Assembly (NCBI GenBank): GCA_950022655.1
Contig: OX465581.1
Location: forward strand, 26,879,300 to 26,943,299
Direction: 5' to 3'
DNA length: 64,000 bases
Source: Alentia gelatinosa
Lineage: Eukaryota; Annelida; Polychaeta; Phyllodocida; Polynoidae
The notes under the pieces were generated by a model, which was given only the letters and a program-made list of their open reading frames with translations, made no database searches and was not told the DNA's origin. The position numbers were made by a program, and so were the translations under genes. This document shows positions 50,584 to 63,835 of the stretch, one piece after another; position 1 is the first letter of the stretch; every line of letters starts with the position of its first letter.

Positions 50584-53329
50584 TTACGGTAGAACATGTC
50601 ACAAGTACCAGGCTATACTTTTCTTTTGGTGTCACGCGATATGGAAAACGGGCTACTGATTCTATTGATCAGATATCCGGATCAACACCCCGATGCCGAA
50701 AGAAGAGGGATATCTAGTCAACACAATTAAGAACTAGTTTAGACCTAGATCGAGGCACCCTGTTTTCAGACTATCATAATTTCTTATGAACAAGACATTT
50801 GTACGTTGACCTCGTATCGATCGTGATTCACATCTGCCATTGGCGCATTTAATATTGCTTTTTTCATCCGACGAGATGACCACCGACTATGGCATCTTGC
50901 ACCGCCGACCGATATTGCCGATCGATTTTATGACTAAAAGGATAACCAATTTTTTTCTTTGGCGTTACACAATATATCCCCAGGTGCACCAACCGACTTT
51001 ATGAATCGCTGACAAAACGCCTCCATGTTGAATAAATTGGTGACTGAATGAATTTGAGTATCAAAAGTCAGTTGACGACATGGTATCCTTATTCAGTGCA
51101 GACCAGCCATATAGCGTCCCGAGATGCAACACGATTATTCAGTTCATATAAGTCACTGCGAAATACTGTGCGGGCACTGTAATCGACATGGGGAATATGA
51201 TATAGAGGGCTGCGGCTATCCCCGAATAAGGACATTTTATTTAACTATGGGTCCTGAAATGAAGCAAGTTTCAATATCATGTGATTCTTACTCTAAACAA
51301 TGCAGATACTCCACCATTAAAGCAGTTCCTCTAGTCATCTCAAGGGTTGTTTATATAAGTATTAATATTTCAGAACTGTCGCATTTAAACAAAGCAGCGC
51401 CTCTTCTTACTGAGCAGTACTCCATCAGTGGTATGGCTATTCTAATAAAAGAATATGGAGACGAAACCGACGAGCCCTCCGCGAAGTGCAATAGACTGTG
51501 CGCGATTCTAATTCCATGACGCAATATTAAACAGCCACTTTCACACCTTAATATCGACTTTAATCGCCGAGCTCCCCTCTCTGATGTTTTACCACACACG
51601 TCGATTGCTATCCCGCCGCGTCTTGCCGACTGTCTGGAGAGACAGGGAACTTTAGAAGAGGATGGGGCGGGAGACGGGAGACGGGACTAGCCTCGGCCGG
51701 TCTCTGTGAAATAATGCAGTGACTTCAAAGCAATCACATGAGAATCGGCGTGATTTGAAGATAATCAAAGCATCAACAACTGACGTGCCCATCAACCAAA
51801 TCCATTCCTGTAGAGGTCATTGCCCCGATCGGTTCCGACAGCGCTGGCACGGTCATTCGCCGCCATTAACGGCTACTGTTCACAGCAAGCCCGCTGAGTT
51901 TGAGGTCTCACAACGCAAAGTGTGTCTGACCGGTCAACACTGATGGTAAGCTTTACCAAACAAGGGTTTCAGATCATGAAGATTACAAGCATTTCATCTA
52001 GTTTGCCAAAAGAGCTGAAGGGTAGAGCTTTGAACTGCTTTGGGTAAGGATAGACTATATGATGGGGGCGTAATGAACGTGCCTAAGCTTGTTAAAAGGA
52101 TCTATGTTTGTGATGTAGCCACAGGCCTGAGTAGACTTCCGAGATGATTCAGGAATAGTTCAAAGAAAGTAGCAATATAACCTGCTTTATACATTCTATC
52201 TATAGACGTCAGTCGATTGCCAATCTAAATCTATCTATCTATCCTGCAGTTGAGGTAGTTAAGATGTATGTTAAAAAGATATCAACTTTATTCTAATGCA
52301 ATATAGATAAGGTGACGCTATCTACTTCAGCCTTTTTGTGATAAAAACATCTAATTTGATGTCTGGATATAGCTCTAAACAAAGCAATCTCCGAATGTTA
52401 TTTATGTATAGAATATTATGTGTGCGGAATAAACTACATAAGATGCACAGACTATTATAAAACAATGAAGCCAGTGGGGTATATGTCGCCGTGGATGTTT
52501 TGTCTTGCCTGTTCTCTCGATCTCTCTTTTTAGGAAAGAGGACGTAGCAAGAGTATAGAGGTTTATCTAGTAGTGGAAAGGGCAGATGATGTGTAAGGAC
52601 CAGGGGGAGTGGATGAAGAAAAAGAGCAAGAAATCATGCTCATGTATATGCTGCCTAAAGGTTAGCTTGCTGCAGAAAAACTAACCCTTCACCAACTATA
52701 AAGACCTGGTACAATTTATCAGAAGTCCAATATCTAACCTGACCATGTTCCCTGCCTCACTACTGAACTGATTCCTAAAAATAAAACTTTTGGTTTATAG
52801 ACTTATTGAAGACAAAGGATTCACGATGTCGATCTTGTCATTGAATGATAAGCACTTTGTTATGGATACTGTAGTCTGCTACTAGAAAAGGAAACTATTA
52901 GATGATATCAATAATGACTAAATGTGGTACTTCCATTTTCAAATCTGATGGGACAGACCTAAATACATTGTATTGAGATTGTTATATCTGATTGGACAGA
53001 CCTTATTATGTGGTATCCAGACCCACTTGGCACAGAGCTTACAAACCTGTTCTACTACACAGTCAAGCCAACCTTGCACCTTGACCATGGGCTTTGACCA
53101 TGGGGTTACCTAAGTCTTTGATTATGGACCTTCATGAAGACATACAGACAGAAAGTCAGACATAGTATTCTCTTACTGTTATTTGGTACAAGTGGAAATA
53201 ACTTAAGCTCATAGTATTTCACATAAGACTGACCCATGCATTTCATTTATACAAAATATTCCTCAAACTGACTGAAATCTTTGCTATTTTCTTGTCAGCT
53301 GTTTACCTGCTACAGGGACGCAATACAGA

Positions 53330-53890
53330 TTGTCGTTGTCCAAGGTTTACTCTGTACAACACCTAGGGTCTCCTAGCGACAGAGGAGATGAAATTCGACT
53401 TTCCCTCTGGATTTGTTCCAGCACGACCGTCACATGCAGGGCACGCATTCCCCTTTTCTATCAGGGCAATCATACTTTAGTTCCATGTTATCATGTCATC
53501 GTACTATTATCCCATGTTGGTTCTGGGCGTGGAGGATCTATCATTTGGATCTCAAGTTTCCATCAAAACCCCTTCCATCAAAATGCAGTTCTCATGAAAG
53601 CCCCTGTTATCTGTAACAGAAACGCTTGCTGTTATGAAAAAAATGAAGCCTGCCGCATCGTTGCTTGGGATACAATGCAGTTGTATTTCACTAACATGTC
53701 AATATCAAGAATCACTCTTCTGAAGGAACGCATAAATCGCCTCTACACACACACCTTCCACATCTCACGATATGCCAACGGAAAGGGCAAAATCTCTCAT
53801 ACTAAAGCGACTCTGGTGGTCGAACAATGCCTAGTGTGTAGCGGAGGATGCCGATATATTATGCACTCTATCGGTCTATATCACCAGTGA
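53330..53890 (+). CDS. Unrecognised 186-codon open frame, doubtful
   Basis: This is the longest ATG-to-stop frame in the window. I do not recognise the product. It contains several cysteines in its second half, including a C-x-x-C pair near the C-terminus (CLVC) and CNRNACC, but no motif I can name. There is no convincing promoter or poly(A) signal, and I did not identify splice sites. In 64 kb of six-frame sequence a frame of this length can arise by chance. It could also be an exon of a gene nested in the intron or a relic of an unknown repeat. Confidence 0.12.
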   Translation: MSLSKVYSVQHLGSPSDRGDEIRLSLWICSSTTVTCRARIPLFYQGNHTLVPCYHVIVLLSHVGSGRGGSIIWISSFHQNPFHQNAVLMKAPVICNRNACCYEKNEACRIVAWDTMQLYFTNMSISRITLLKERINRLYTHTFHISRYANGKGKISHTKATLVVEQCLVCSGGCRYIMHSIGLYHQ

Positions 53891-54303
53891 GGGAGTTACT
53901 TAGGCATTACACCGACGTAAGAGTCTAGATTAGGGGAGGTGCGAATTGCCTGAGGCCATCAGACAGTGGATGGTAGAAGATTAACATGGGCTGATCCCAC
54001 TCCAAGTCGGCGCGTCGCCCAATCAAGGCCCCGCCAGAGATCAATACTAGACCTATATCCCGATGTGCGCCAGCCCTCATTTACACACTAATGGACAGAG
54101 CGGTCTGTCTATGTGCCCACTGAGCAGCTCTCAAAGGAGCATAGGTTATTTGTCAGTGAGCCACTCAAGGGTAGATCTAACCAACGGCAAACTGAATACA
54201 TACATAGTAGACGGAGAAGTGTTGTTTGCATGGTTGTGTGTGTGTGTAAGTAACCATCAAAATATCATACATACAACTTCAGAATACGTCTAGGATATTG
54301 AGA

Positions 54304-54304
<1 letters not shown>

Positions 54305-54375
<71 letters not shown>

Positions 54376-54407
54376 GTGTAGGTGTGTGTGTGTGTGGGGG
54401 GGGGGAA
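54305..54407. repeat. (TA)n followed by (GT)n and a G run
   Basis: About 69 bases of alternating TA, then (GT)n and about ten G residues. Confidence 0.95.
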
Positions 54408-55374
54408 GGGTAGGGATTTGCTTTCAAACTATCGACCGAGGCTTTTATCTATAAACTCGCACATATATATACTGATGTGTCACTCTCTGAAAATAGGGAC
54501 GCCTCCTACAAGTCTATTTTCGCCAAGGCTCCCTTCAACACCCACACCTTATAGAGCATGGCCATTAGACCTCATCAGGGAGATACAGGTTGGGAAAAGG
54601 TTTTCGACGACGTATTTCCTGACTGCCCTTTTCAGAAAGTAGATATTGACTGCTCACCCGAACAGTTAATGGTGTTTTTTTACTCAATTCAGACACATAC
54701 ATCAGTATGGAGTCACTGAGACACGAGAAATCATATTCCATTACCTTACCATCATACCCATCACTATTTCAATAGATTTATATGGGCAGTACAGACGAAT
54801 TTAGAAATGTCTCAATGGAGCATTATTGTGAATCTATGTGTGTTTCCCATGTATATCTTAAATGTGATTAGGTTTCAATCAGGGCTGACCAAATAGTTTG
54901 GGTAATGCAGAATAGAAGAGTAGCCAGTAACCAAAGACACACCAGTCAAGTGGCAGAATCTGTTATGTGCACGCACCGGTCATGTGGGGTTGCAGATTTC
55001 GAACCGGCCTAATTACCCTCGGCCACTCTCTCCCGGACCTTCAGCGAATTTGGATAACTCCCTGTGGCTCTCCGACCTGACTCCAGTTGATGATGAAGTA
55101 CAGAAATGAGTCTTGATGATGAATTCATTAAAAAGTAAAGACCCGCCCCTCACACAGTGAGAGTACGGGCCTGTTTGTGTGAGAGCGTTCGTGACCAGTC
55201 AGGCAGCAGCAGGGCCAGTCAGGGGGTATATAAGGCAGGTTGGAGGGGGTATACAGCTCATTTATATGCATGGGTCACTACAGCTAAGAGGTCGGCCATG
55301 TTGGGATACCTGTCAGAGTAACTATTTCCTTCAATATGAGGAATTGTGGAACATATATATTCAGAATGATAACC

Positions 55375-55445
55375 AGACAGACACAGATACACAGACACAG
55401 ATAGGAAGATATAGAGACATACAGATACAGTATGCACACATAGAA
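55375..55445. repeat. (ACAGAT/ACAGAC)n simple repeat
   Basis: Recurring GACAGACACAGATACACAG-type units on the plus strand. Confidence 0.8.
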
Positions 55446-57679
55446 TCACACAGGTCGACATTGTGTGTGACAGACGTCGTTGAAAGCCGTGTGGGCGGGG
55501 CCAAATTGTTAGAATCAATTAACAGAGCTTAATTGCTTTATATAAGCATTAACCTGGTAAACAGTCTAAAGCATCACGGACAATATCCCAATAAAAATCT
55601 GGGCCATAGGAAGGGAGGCGGGGGCGAGTGGGATTACCAAAAACCCCACGAAAACCAACGGACGCTTGCTCCAATCCTCCAAACACCTTCAACTCTGCAG
55701 GAACATGCCTTAATGATACAATGTCAAGCCTAACCGCTGACCAAGAACTTTAAAATTCCTTTCACGGGCTGTACCTGTAGAACCGCCTCTTTGTCTGCCC
55801 TCCGGCCAACGGTCATGCTCCTCAGCGTCACCACCTAATGTAACTCAATAAATTTATCTATAGTAAAATTCTTCTGTGTTAGTCATTACATGTTTATTTC
55901 TTTCAAAGATATCTCTGTGGTTGCGAATTTCTGGCCATTAAAATGATGCACAAAATGCGACCTATGTTTGAACATTAAGCCTATTCTAGAGTCAGCTTCT
56001 TTCAGAATAAGCATAGAATAGTAGTTGTGAGAGATTAAAGTGGACTCTATGGCTCTAAGAATGCAATATCTTAGATCAGGGGGCCGTTTAATTTCACACC
56101 CCGACGATATTGAAGGTCCGAGGAGATGTTTTGGGAGGGTTTTGGTTTAATAATTCGATTTATCGTGTGGAAAGAAAGTTGTGGCCGACGATCCACGAGG
56201 TATTGTTACATTTGCGTTTAATAATTTATCGTGGGGGAATGATACCTCGTGAAAAGTATCTTGGAACTCTCCTTACTGGTAATACCTCCTTGGGTATCCT
56301 GGGGGAATCGGAATAAGAAAAACAGCCTTAAGTATCCATTTAAACCTACACATATATGTTTTTTATGGACTAAAAACAAACTGGCAGAGATGAATCGAGT
56401 ATATCTGAAACATTTGCCCTTAGAGGGTCTTTTCTATAAAAAATCATAAAAAAGGAGCAAAAACATGACTGAGAGAGCACACTTGTCTAACCAAAATTGT
56501 TGTATGTCATGAGAAAGTTTGGAGAAGTTTGGAAAAATGTACGTGAAGAGAAAAAACCATTATATTTTCATTATGCTAAATAAAGTTTTGGCTGAAATAT
56601 TTAGCTACATTCATTTAGAATTATGAATATAGAAATTAAAGAGACCACTATAGGACGCCACCTGCAGTGTTTGCAAATTCTCCTTCAAGCCTCCTCAAGA
56701 CTTGGAGGTCTTGGAGGTGTATTGTGTCCTGAGTCAGGATCGGCGTCACTCAAACGAGATTTTGATCCACGATTTCACTCCCCGTGGACGACAGGCACAA
56801 TAAAACGAGTTTGACGAGCTATCGCTGAAATTACCGTCGGTGGAGGTATCCGTAGTCTGCACAGTCCTCCTCCAAGACTCCTCAAAATTAAACGAGCCCC
56901 AGATTCTCTTACATCCCCCAAGGGTATCTCTGTACCAAATGTACCCAAGGGAAACACAATTACTTTTTAGTTGTTTTTTTAATTTTATCTTTATTCATTC
57001 TGTCTGTCGACAGGTCTTCCAAAAATAGAATAATTGATACTTTTTGTCGTATCAAACATGATGCAAAAAAAAAGTTGGAAGTGATGAGGTGATGAGGGTT
57101 TTACAACATTGTTAAGACAAAAGAGATTCTTTCTAGAAAGAGTGTCAGGTATAGCTTATTCATTTTAATTAAGCAATGTTTTGACAAGTCTCTTAAAAAT
57201 GTCTTTCTTGGGTGCTTTTTGAGTCTCTTTTTGAGCCACACCTCGATAACGTGACCTCCTTTTGTAGCCATTGGTTTTGAGGTATTGATCCTTTAGACTT
57301 ATCTTACGTTCACTACGCGTGCCTCGCAACTCATGCACATTGTCCACTTTTTCATACTCATCATCATATATCGCCAATGGTATCACTATTATTATTTGTA
57401 GCATTATTTTACTTCATTATTTGTAAAACTGTAAACTGGATCTCGATGTATCATATTTACCTGTAGTGGAGGATCTAACTTTGTGTTAGAACTGTGTGTA
57501 TTGAATAGAAAAAAACATTGTGAGGGTTCTTAGCCCCTTATAACATAGGCAAAGCAATTGCTTATTTGCTTATTTCTAGTTTCTCAATTTTTATAAACGT
57601 ATGCAGCTGACTTATTCACCCGTCATGTAAAAAACAAGCCTACTCAAGGTAGGTTCTGATTGTACTCAGAAAGGCAAGG

Positions 57680-58600
57680 CTGACTACTTCAATAGATAAG
57701 CTGCTCCTGTGCTCCCAAATACTTATATTCTTTACAGTGTGGCAATTTTGTGCCTCTACACCATAGATTCATGCCCTCCATTCTATGCATTCGTGGTCTA
57801 GTCCCGTATCGGCAAGTCATGGCCTTTTTTAGGCTCATAGTCATGCCATTTGCGTTACACCATTGGCCCACAGTTCAGCTGATCAAGCATCAACGTCGGA
57901 TCAAGTACTAGGTCTGCATACCGTACTGATTTCACATTCTTGACTCTTGTGGGACCCCAGACTTGACTTCCATGGTATCTGAACGTGTGTTATTAACTGC
58001 GTCCTCGTGTCTAGGTAATTTTTAACCAAATAATATAATTATCTAGGACTCCATACTGTTGTTCTAGTTTCGCTGCTTGTGAGGAAAGCGGTGAGGAACG
58101 CAGTTAAAGCTTTTGCAGGTCGACGTAACAAGCGGCAAGCACAAGGGCCCGATCCTGTGCACTACACAGACCATGTGTTTAATCTGGGCGGAATACATAT
58201 TGCATTGGAGAGATGTGATTTTTTTTTGTATTAGCAAACGTTGTTTTTTTTTGTTGTATTAGCAAACGTATTATGCAGTTTTTTCTAGTATCGTGCTGGG
58301 CATCGGCAATATTGTGATTGGTAGTCAATTGTTTGCATCGTTCAAATCCCTGGTTTTCAGGATTGGGGTTCCCTTGCTTATCTTCCAAGCTCTGGGTACA
58401 AAACCAGTACACGTAGAATAATTGAAGATATATTCGATTTCGTCTACAAGAATCAGGCTAGACTGGCTCCAGTCCTTGCATACTATGGCTACCCTCCTCG
58501 CTGGGATACAGGGACTGGTACAATCGGTAATGGTGTTGGATTTCTGGCGCTGTTTAGCACCAGATTTCCCAACACTCTCCACACAGATAACCTGGCTACT
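57680..58600 (-). pseudogene. Decayed LINE reverse transcriptase (CR1/Jockey-like)
   Basis: Read on the minus strand, broken frames give consecutive pieces of a non-LTR retrotransposon reverse transcriptase. A piece near 58400-58330 has PRAWKISKGTPILKTRDLND, matching the family's P-x-x-WK-x-x-x-v-x-PI-x-K-x-x-x-x-x-d-x-x-NYRPIS region. Near 58185 is SPMQYVFRPD, matching QYGFR. At about 58060-58030 a YGV-x-x-x-x-x-WLK segment matches the Y-G-I-x-x-x-x-x-W-x-x-SYL region. Near 57870-57690, WCNANGMTMSLKK and YKYLGAQ match the W-x-x-x-n-x-l-x-x-n-x-x-K and YKYLG motifs downstream of the YADD box. Several frameshifts and stops, a T-rich internal duplication at 58205-58275 and loss of most of the YADD region show it is dead. 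The limits are approximate. Confidence 0.75.
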
Positions 58601-59113
58601 GGCCAGGATATCTGCTGGGAGATTGATACCCTATCACTTTGATCTCAATCGGGTCACAGTCAGGAGCAGGCGAAATTTATTGCTATGACAACACAGGCAG
58701 CCAGAGAACTGGAGGAGGGGTAGGGGGAGGGGTATGAGGAGGTATAGGATTACAGGGAGCAGCTTGAGGCTATAAAGAGGAGACTTCGTTCATAGTGGAC
58801 ACGTCTTTGATTCATGGGCCAGTCAGAGAAGGATAAATACTATAATTACCTTTATTCTGATAGTGTTTAATCATTTAATGAATGCTCATAATCAAAGACT
58901 TTAGTAAGTCTAGGATCAGGCATGCATCCCTATTTAGAAATAAGCTTTATTCAGTAAAACAGGCAATGCATTTATTCTTCATGTGGTGACACTGTCGTCT
59001 AAAGCAGCAGAGTGTGCATCCTTTTATTATCATTTGAAAGTTAAAGGCGGATATACCTTTAATTGTCCAGTGGATTTCGTCAACACAATTCCTCTGAATA
59101 TCGGAGACTTCTT

Positions 59114-59299
59114 AATCTAGAAGAAGAATGTTTTTCTTTTTACTTATTTTATTAGTTTACTCTTGACACTGTATTACGGTTTCTCCAAATTGCTTCGTGT
59201 ACATTCTTAGATGTGATCTAGAAGAATGTTTTTCTTTTTACTTATTTTATCAGTTTATTCTTGACACTGTATTACGGTTTCCCCAAATTGCTTCGTGGA
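59114..59299. repeat. Tandem duplication, period about 102 bp
   Basis: The block starting ATCTAGAAGAATGTTTTTCT and ending CCAAATTGCTTCGTG occurs at about 59114-59200 and again at 59216-59299 with a few substitutions and a 3-base indel. The second copy is slightly shorter. No coding content. Confidence 0.9.
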
Positions 59300-62200
59300 A
59301 TTAGAGTTTGTTTTACTTTGGTCAACATTAATCTTTACTTTGTATGAAAAGAATCAACCCTCCATATATATTGAATGGACCAATGGGCTAAGCCTGTGCT
59401 AGGAGAGGTGATATCCAGCCTTCAGATCCATGCCCTCCCCGACTCCCGTCCCCATCTCCTTACTACAAATACAGGGTGTCAGGGCCGGAGGGGAAGAGTG
59501 ACTAGGCCTATCTGGTCCAAAGCTCACTACTAGGCAAGAGGACCAGTCGGGATGTTTCCATTACATCTGGCCCCACCTCCCCATCAACTCGACCCCTTTA
59601 AACCGCGCATGGATATTGGCTCTTTGGCGGAAGACACTACGACACGGAAATGATGAACCGGATAGATAACACGAGGTGTGATGGGGCCTGCACTGATAAC
59701 AGCTTCCATCTTTGATCCTCATGATAAGGTCAGGGAAGCCATTGGACGCGGGCGCACTCCCAGATGTGTTGAGATGGGAGTCTGTCCAGAAAATGCGAAC
59801 TTTCAATAGAGCCGGTGGCTCGGCCTTTATGGAGCAATCCGCAGGCACTGCGAGGTAGTAACGGGGCCTTCTTATTGAATTGGCCACCGTGTTCTTCCCC
59901 TGCAATAGGCTTAAAGCGGGATTTGACGAAAAATGGAAAACGAGGATCCTTCATAGGGAGGGATGACAAATGTAATAAGGTGCGACTAAATCTTTGCCTT
60001 TCCGGTGCTTTTTGGCGCATTGCCAATTATTTCCTTTTCGCGGGGAATTTTTCGTTTTTCCTCCCGTACAGGCAGTAGGAAGGCAGGATAATCTCCCAAT
60101 CTGGGGTCCGGAGTTAAATCAGAATAAAACAAGGGGCAGGTGACAAATAAACCAATTTATGTGTTCCTGGTCTGAATACAAACAGAGGCGACTTGAGGCC
60201 TCGCCCTTGCTTCGCAATGCAGCTTCACAGGCCACTTTGACACTTGGCATTTCCTTGGAGACAGGTAATCAGGCCTTGTGAGGGATATCTTGGTTTAAGA
60301 CTGAGTAGCTCTTAAAAAACCTGATGAGATGAATACATACGAGGACGACTTCTGTTGTATGTAGTATTTTGTACGTAGAAAACAGCGTTTTCATTATTAC
60401 GTCACACTCATCTCCTATCCCGAGCATTTCGCCTAATCTCGTCCAATAGTAACAACCGTTTACCACTCGAAATTATATGCTCCCCATATCAAAGAAAGGT
60501 ATTATGAGATGAAAGATATTTACTAATGCTTTTTATGTTTTTCATTTCTAAACAACCCGGTGTAACCATCTATGTTGCTACCTGAGGGCACACCATGGAG
60601 AATACTATCGAAGGGTATGATAACCCTGGCATGCCAACAGAGCTCTTCTCTTCCTAGGTATAGCTCTGCCACATATTCACTATGGCTTTAACCATTATCT
60701 TTTCATGTAACGTATTGTAGCTTCACGTGAACATATAGCTGGCTCATGATGTCAATAAGAGGCAATAACAAATTGAAATTGTTTGAAGTAGGCCCCTATA
60801 TCATACTCCTTAAAGTAACTGAACTTTAAAGATGTAAAGATCTGTTTGGAGGTAAGTTAATCTTCGAATATGGGATCTTATTTGCATTGGACATGTGGAG
60901 AAATTTAATGGTCAAAAGTTAGTTGAAGACGAATACATGTTAGTAGTGTCTTAGAGGAAAGCAAAATGTGCGACAAAAGAAAATATAAAATTTTCAAAAG
61001 CGTCTTCAGCTCATTTCCGATACAAACATGTAATTTTGATTACCACAGTACTACATGCATTTTATTTCAAACAGGAACATATCTTTTCCTGGTTAAGTTC
61101 AAAATTAATTCCAGGTGTGGCCTTGTGAAAACAATAGGATGACGATGAAAATGGGAAAATATTTTTGCACATGGTGACCTTCTGTTATCACCTGATGTCA
61201 CATTATGTCTGGCGATATAACGTTTACATCAATTTCGAGTTGATTTTTGATAGTATTTAAGGCTTGACATGGTCAAATTAAGCTCTTTTCGCTCGTTTAT
61301 TGTAGAAATCAGTATTCTTATCATTCTCACTGGCACTGTTTGGAGGTGATGAATATTGTCCGGAAGTATTCCTCCGTGTGAAATAAGGTTTTGCAACTTC
61401 ACAGAAAACATAACCCTGGAGGGAACATGTTCTCTTTCAAAATTCTCATTTTACGGAAGCTGCACTGACAAAGTAGGTTTTCAGAAATGGACCCATGTTT
61501 AGGATCAAATGAGTTACGACCATATTGGATACTCTATCTTAAATAAAAGTGATCCAATCTCCAATGAAAATGCGTTTTGCATTGGAAATAGACCGTTAAA
61601 TGTCGAGGTCAGTTCCATGATAACGGATCATGTTTAACATCAGTGTATCATTTGCTTGTAATTAAACCTCGACCAGAATAATAAAAGTGCATTGGTTTTC
61701 TGTGACTCCTCGCATTTCACCTTAAGAAACACTTATAATCGGATCATAAAACACAATAATCTTTCTGGTAATTTCAAGTGTACAGTGCCGGTAATATTAG
61801 GCTTGTCCAATAGCCTCAAAACCCTTCACTGCGTTTACATTTCCAATATCTCTTAAAGCAGGATTCTCAACCAGCGGTTCTATAAGGAGGGCTGTCCACC
61901 TCACATATATCAATGTTATCACCTCATTGCAGCAGCGCCGGTTCCTCATCGATGATTATTAATTAAAAAAACCGAGCAAATGATGCCCCCAGGCTTCATT
62001 GCCCATTTCCATGACAATAACCACCCCCGGATACTAAGAATAGCGAGGCCCTATTGTCAGGAATCACAGAGCGAAAAGCCAACTATATCCCTAAAGTGAC
62101 TGATTGAAGGTTCCAACCAACAACAGAATCATGAAAGGATTCACACAATGTCTCAGTGATGTTTGTGTAATTGATGCTTTGTCATGTTCAGTGTCTATTA

Positions 62201-63835
62201 AGAACGATGCAGGAATATATAGAGACATAGTTAGTGTGACTGAATTGAATTTGTTCTGTGAACTTGGTGAGTATTTACGGTCAAAATATACTATAGTAAG
62301 CGCGAATGCCACGAAAGATCTGCTGGTACAATGGGTGGTAGCAATGACGTCACACAGTAACTTTTGCTGCAAATTTGAATAGCGACGTTAAAATAGAGGA
62401 TCGACATTGGAATTCAGCATCCACGTTATATCGCCAAGTAGAAATAATAACGTCAATCTATGCCCTATACAAACATATCACACTAGAATATATGAAAAAA
62501 GACGCGCCCGCCCAATGTCTGCTTGAACGCATCACGTTACTAAGCTACTAGTATAAATGGGTCACGAATCTGACTTTATTCTCGCCAATATCGCGACTTG
62601 GATAGACTCATTACGTGGAGCTATAGGCATCTTGGATTATTCAATCAAACTGCCACACAAATCTGATAACCTTACTTTGACTGGAAGGAAACAAATACAC
62701 AAATCTGTGGGGACTCTTCAGATTGGCATTAATCTTAACTGCCTCGTCGAATGGATATGAACTCCCAGGCCTCCCACCAGGAGCAAGCCGGATTCCACCA
62801 CTTGAAGCTGTCAGTGTCTGTCTTATTTAGACCCACCTGGGTAAGAATTTTCTTTATTGTGTATGTATCTACAATACTGACTGTTTGTTTATTTTACGAT
62901 TACGTTCATTTCGGGTGCCTGCGTAGTACTGGGCGATTGCATTATGTAAGGATTCCTATAAAAAAACGTCTGCCATTTTGTTTCTTTTTTTGCTCCGCTA
63001 TCGTCAACGAGTCACGAGGTACAGAGAGACGCAAGTTTAAACTTTTCGTCGCTCGGAGACGAACCTGATTTGTCCTCCTTGTCAGAAGAAGTGAGACATT
63101 CGCCCATAGGTATATAGTAATGATATAAACGACATCCAGACGTTTTTATGGAGGTTGTATCTAAAACAATTCTCTGTGCCTTTCCATCGACATCGTGATA
63201 CAAGAAAAATATAACACGCATACCCGTAAATGTTTAGAGCATGCTCATTAGAATACTTTTATCGCCATTACCAAATACATTGTTTTATATCTTTCTGAAT
63301 TCTATTCAAGGCCTGAACGATTCTGAATATGCTTTTGTCCCTAGTATTTTTTAAGACATCAAAGTATCCCTATATTTTATCAAATGCTGTCCTCGCTAGC
63401 TTAAAGCTAATATGAGGCAATTACTCCCTGAGAAGGTTTTAAAAAATATAAGGCCCACCCCTCACCAGTGTATAGAGCGGCCATTGCACCTGTCACCCAT
63501 CACAGGTGACGGTCCTCATGGCGCACCACGAACAGGCAGGAGGGGCTATACCCGGCTAGCAGAGAGGGCCAATAGTCACTAGTATGTGGGGGGCTGGGAG
63601 CACTGATCAGGTTGGGCATGGACAACTCATACATGATACATAACATGGATTCACAGTGAGTGTAGCTTTTATATCTTGTATGTAGAATAGGTTCATACAG
63701 AGACATATATATATATATACAGAGACATATATATGTATGGGAAGATTGATATCTTGTAATTCAAAGGAAATTGAATCACAATAACGCCATAATTGCCTTC
63801 GAATCATTATTTCATATTAGCACGTCGGAGGAATT

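Noticed and set aside
52200..52260. Fourth Helentron-like copy around a (TCTA)3 tract
   Set aside because: Only GATTGCCAATCTA-type similarity next to the microsatellite; neither the left end nor a terminal hairpin is present.
59561..59905. Missing upstream exon of the L1-like gene
   Set aside because: The frame lacks the FN3 A-B strand pattern and core Trp context, and no suitable phase 0 donor was found.
62760..62845. Plus-strand exon-like segment between CAG and GTAAGA
   Set aside because: Splice-like ends are present, but the peptide matches no family and its strand is opposite to the only gene seen.
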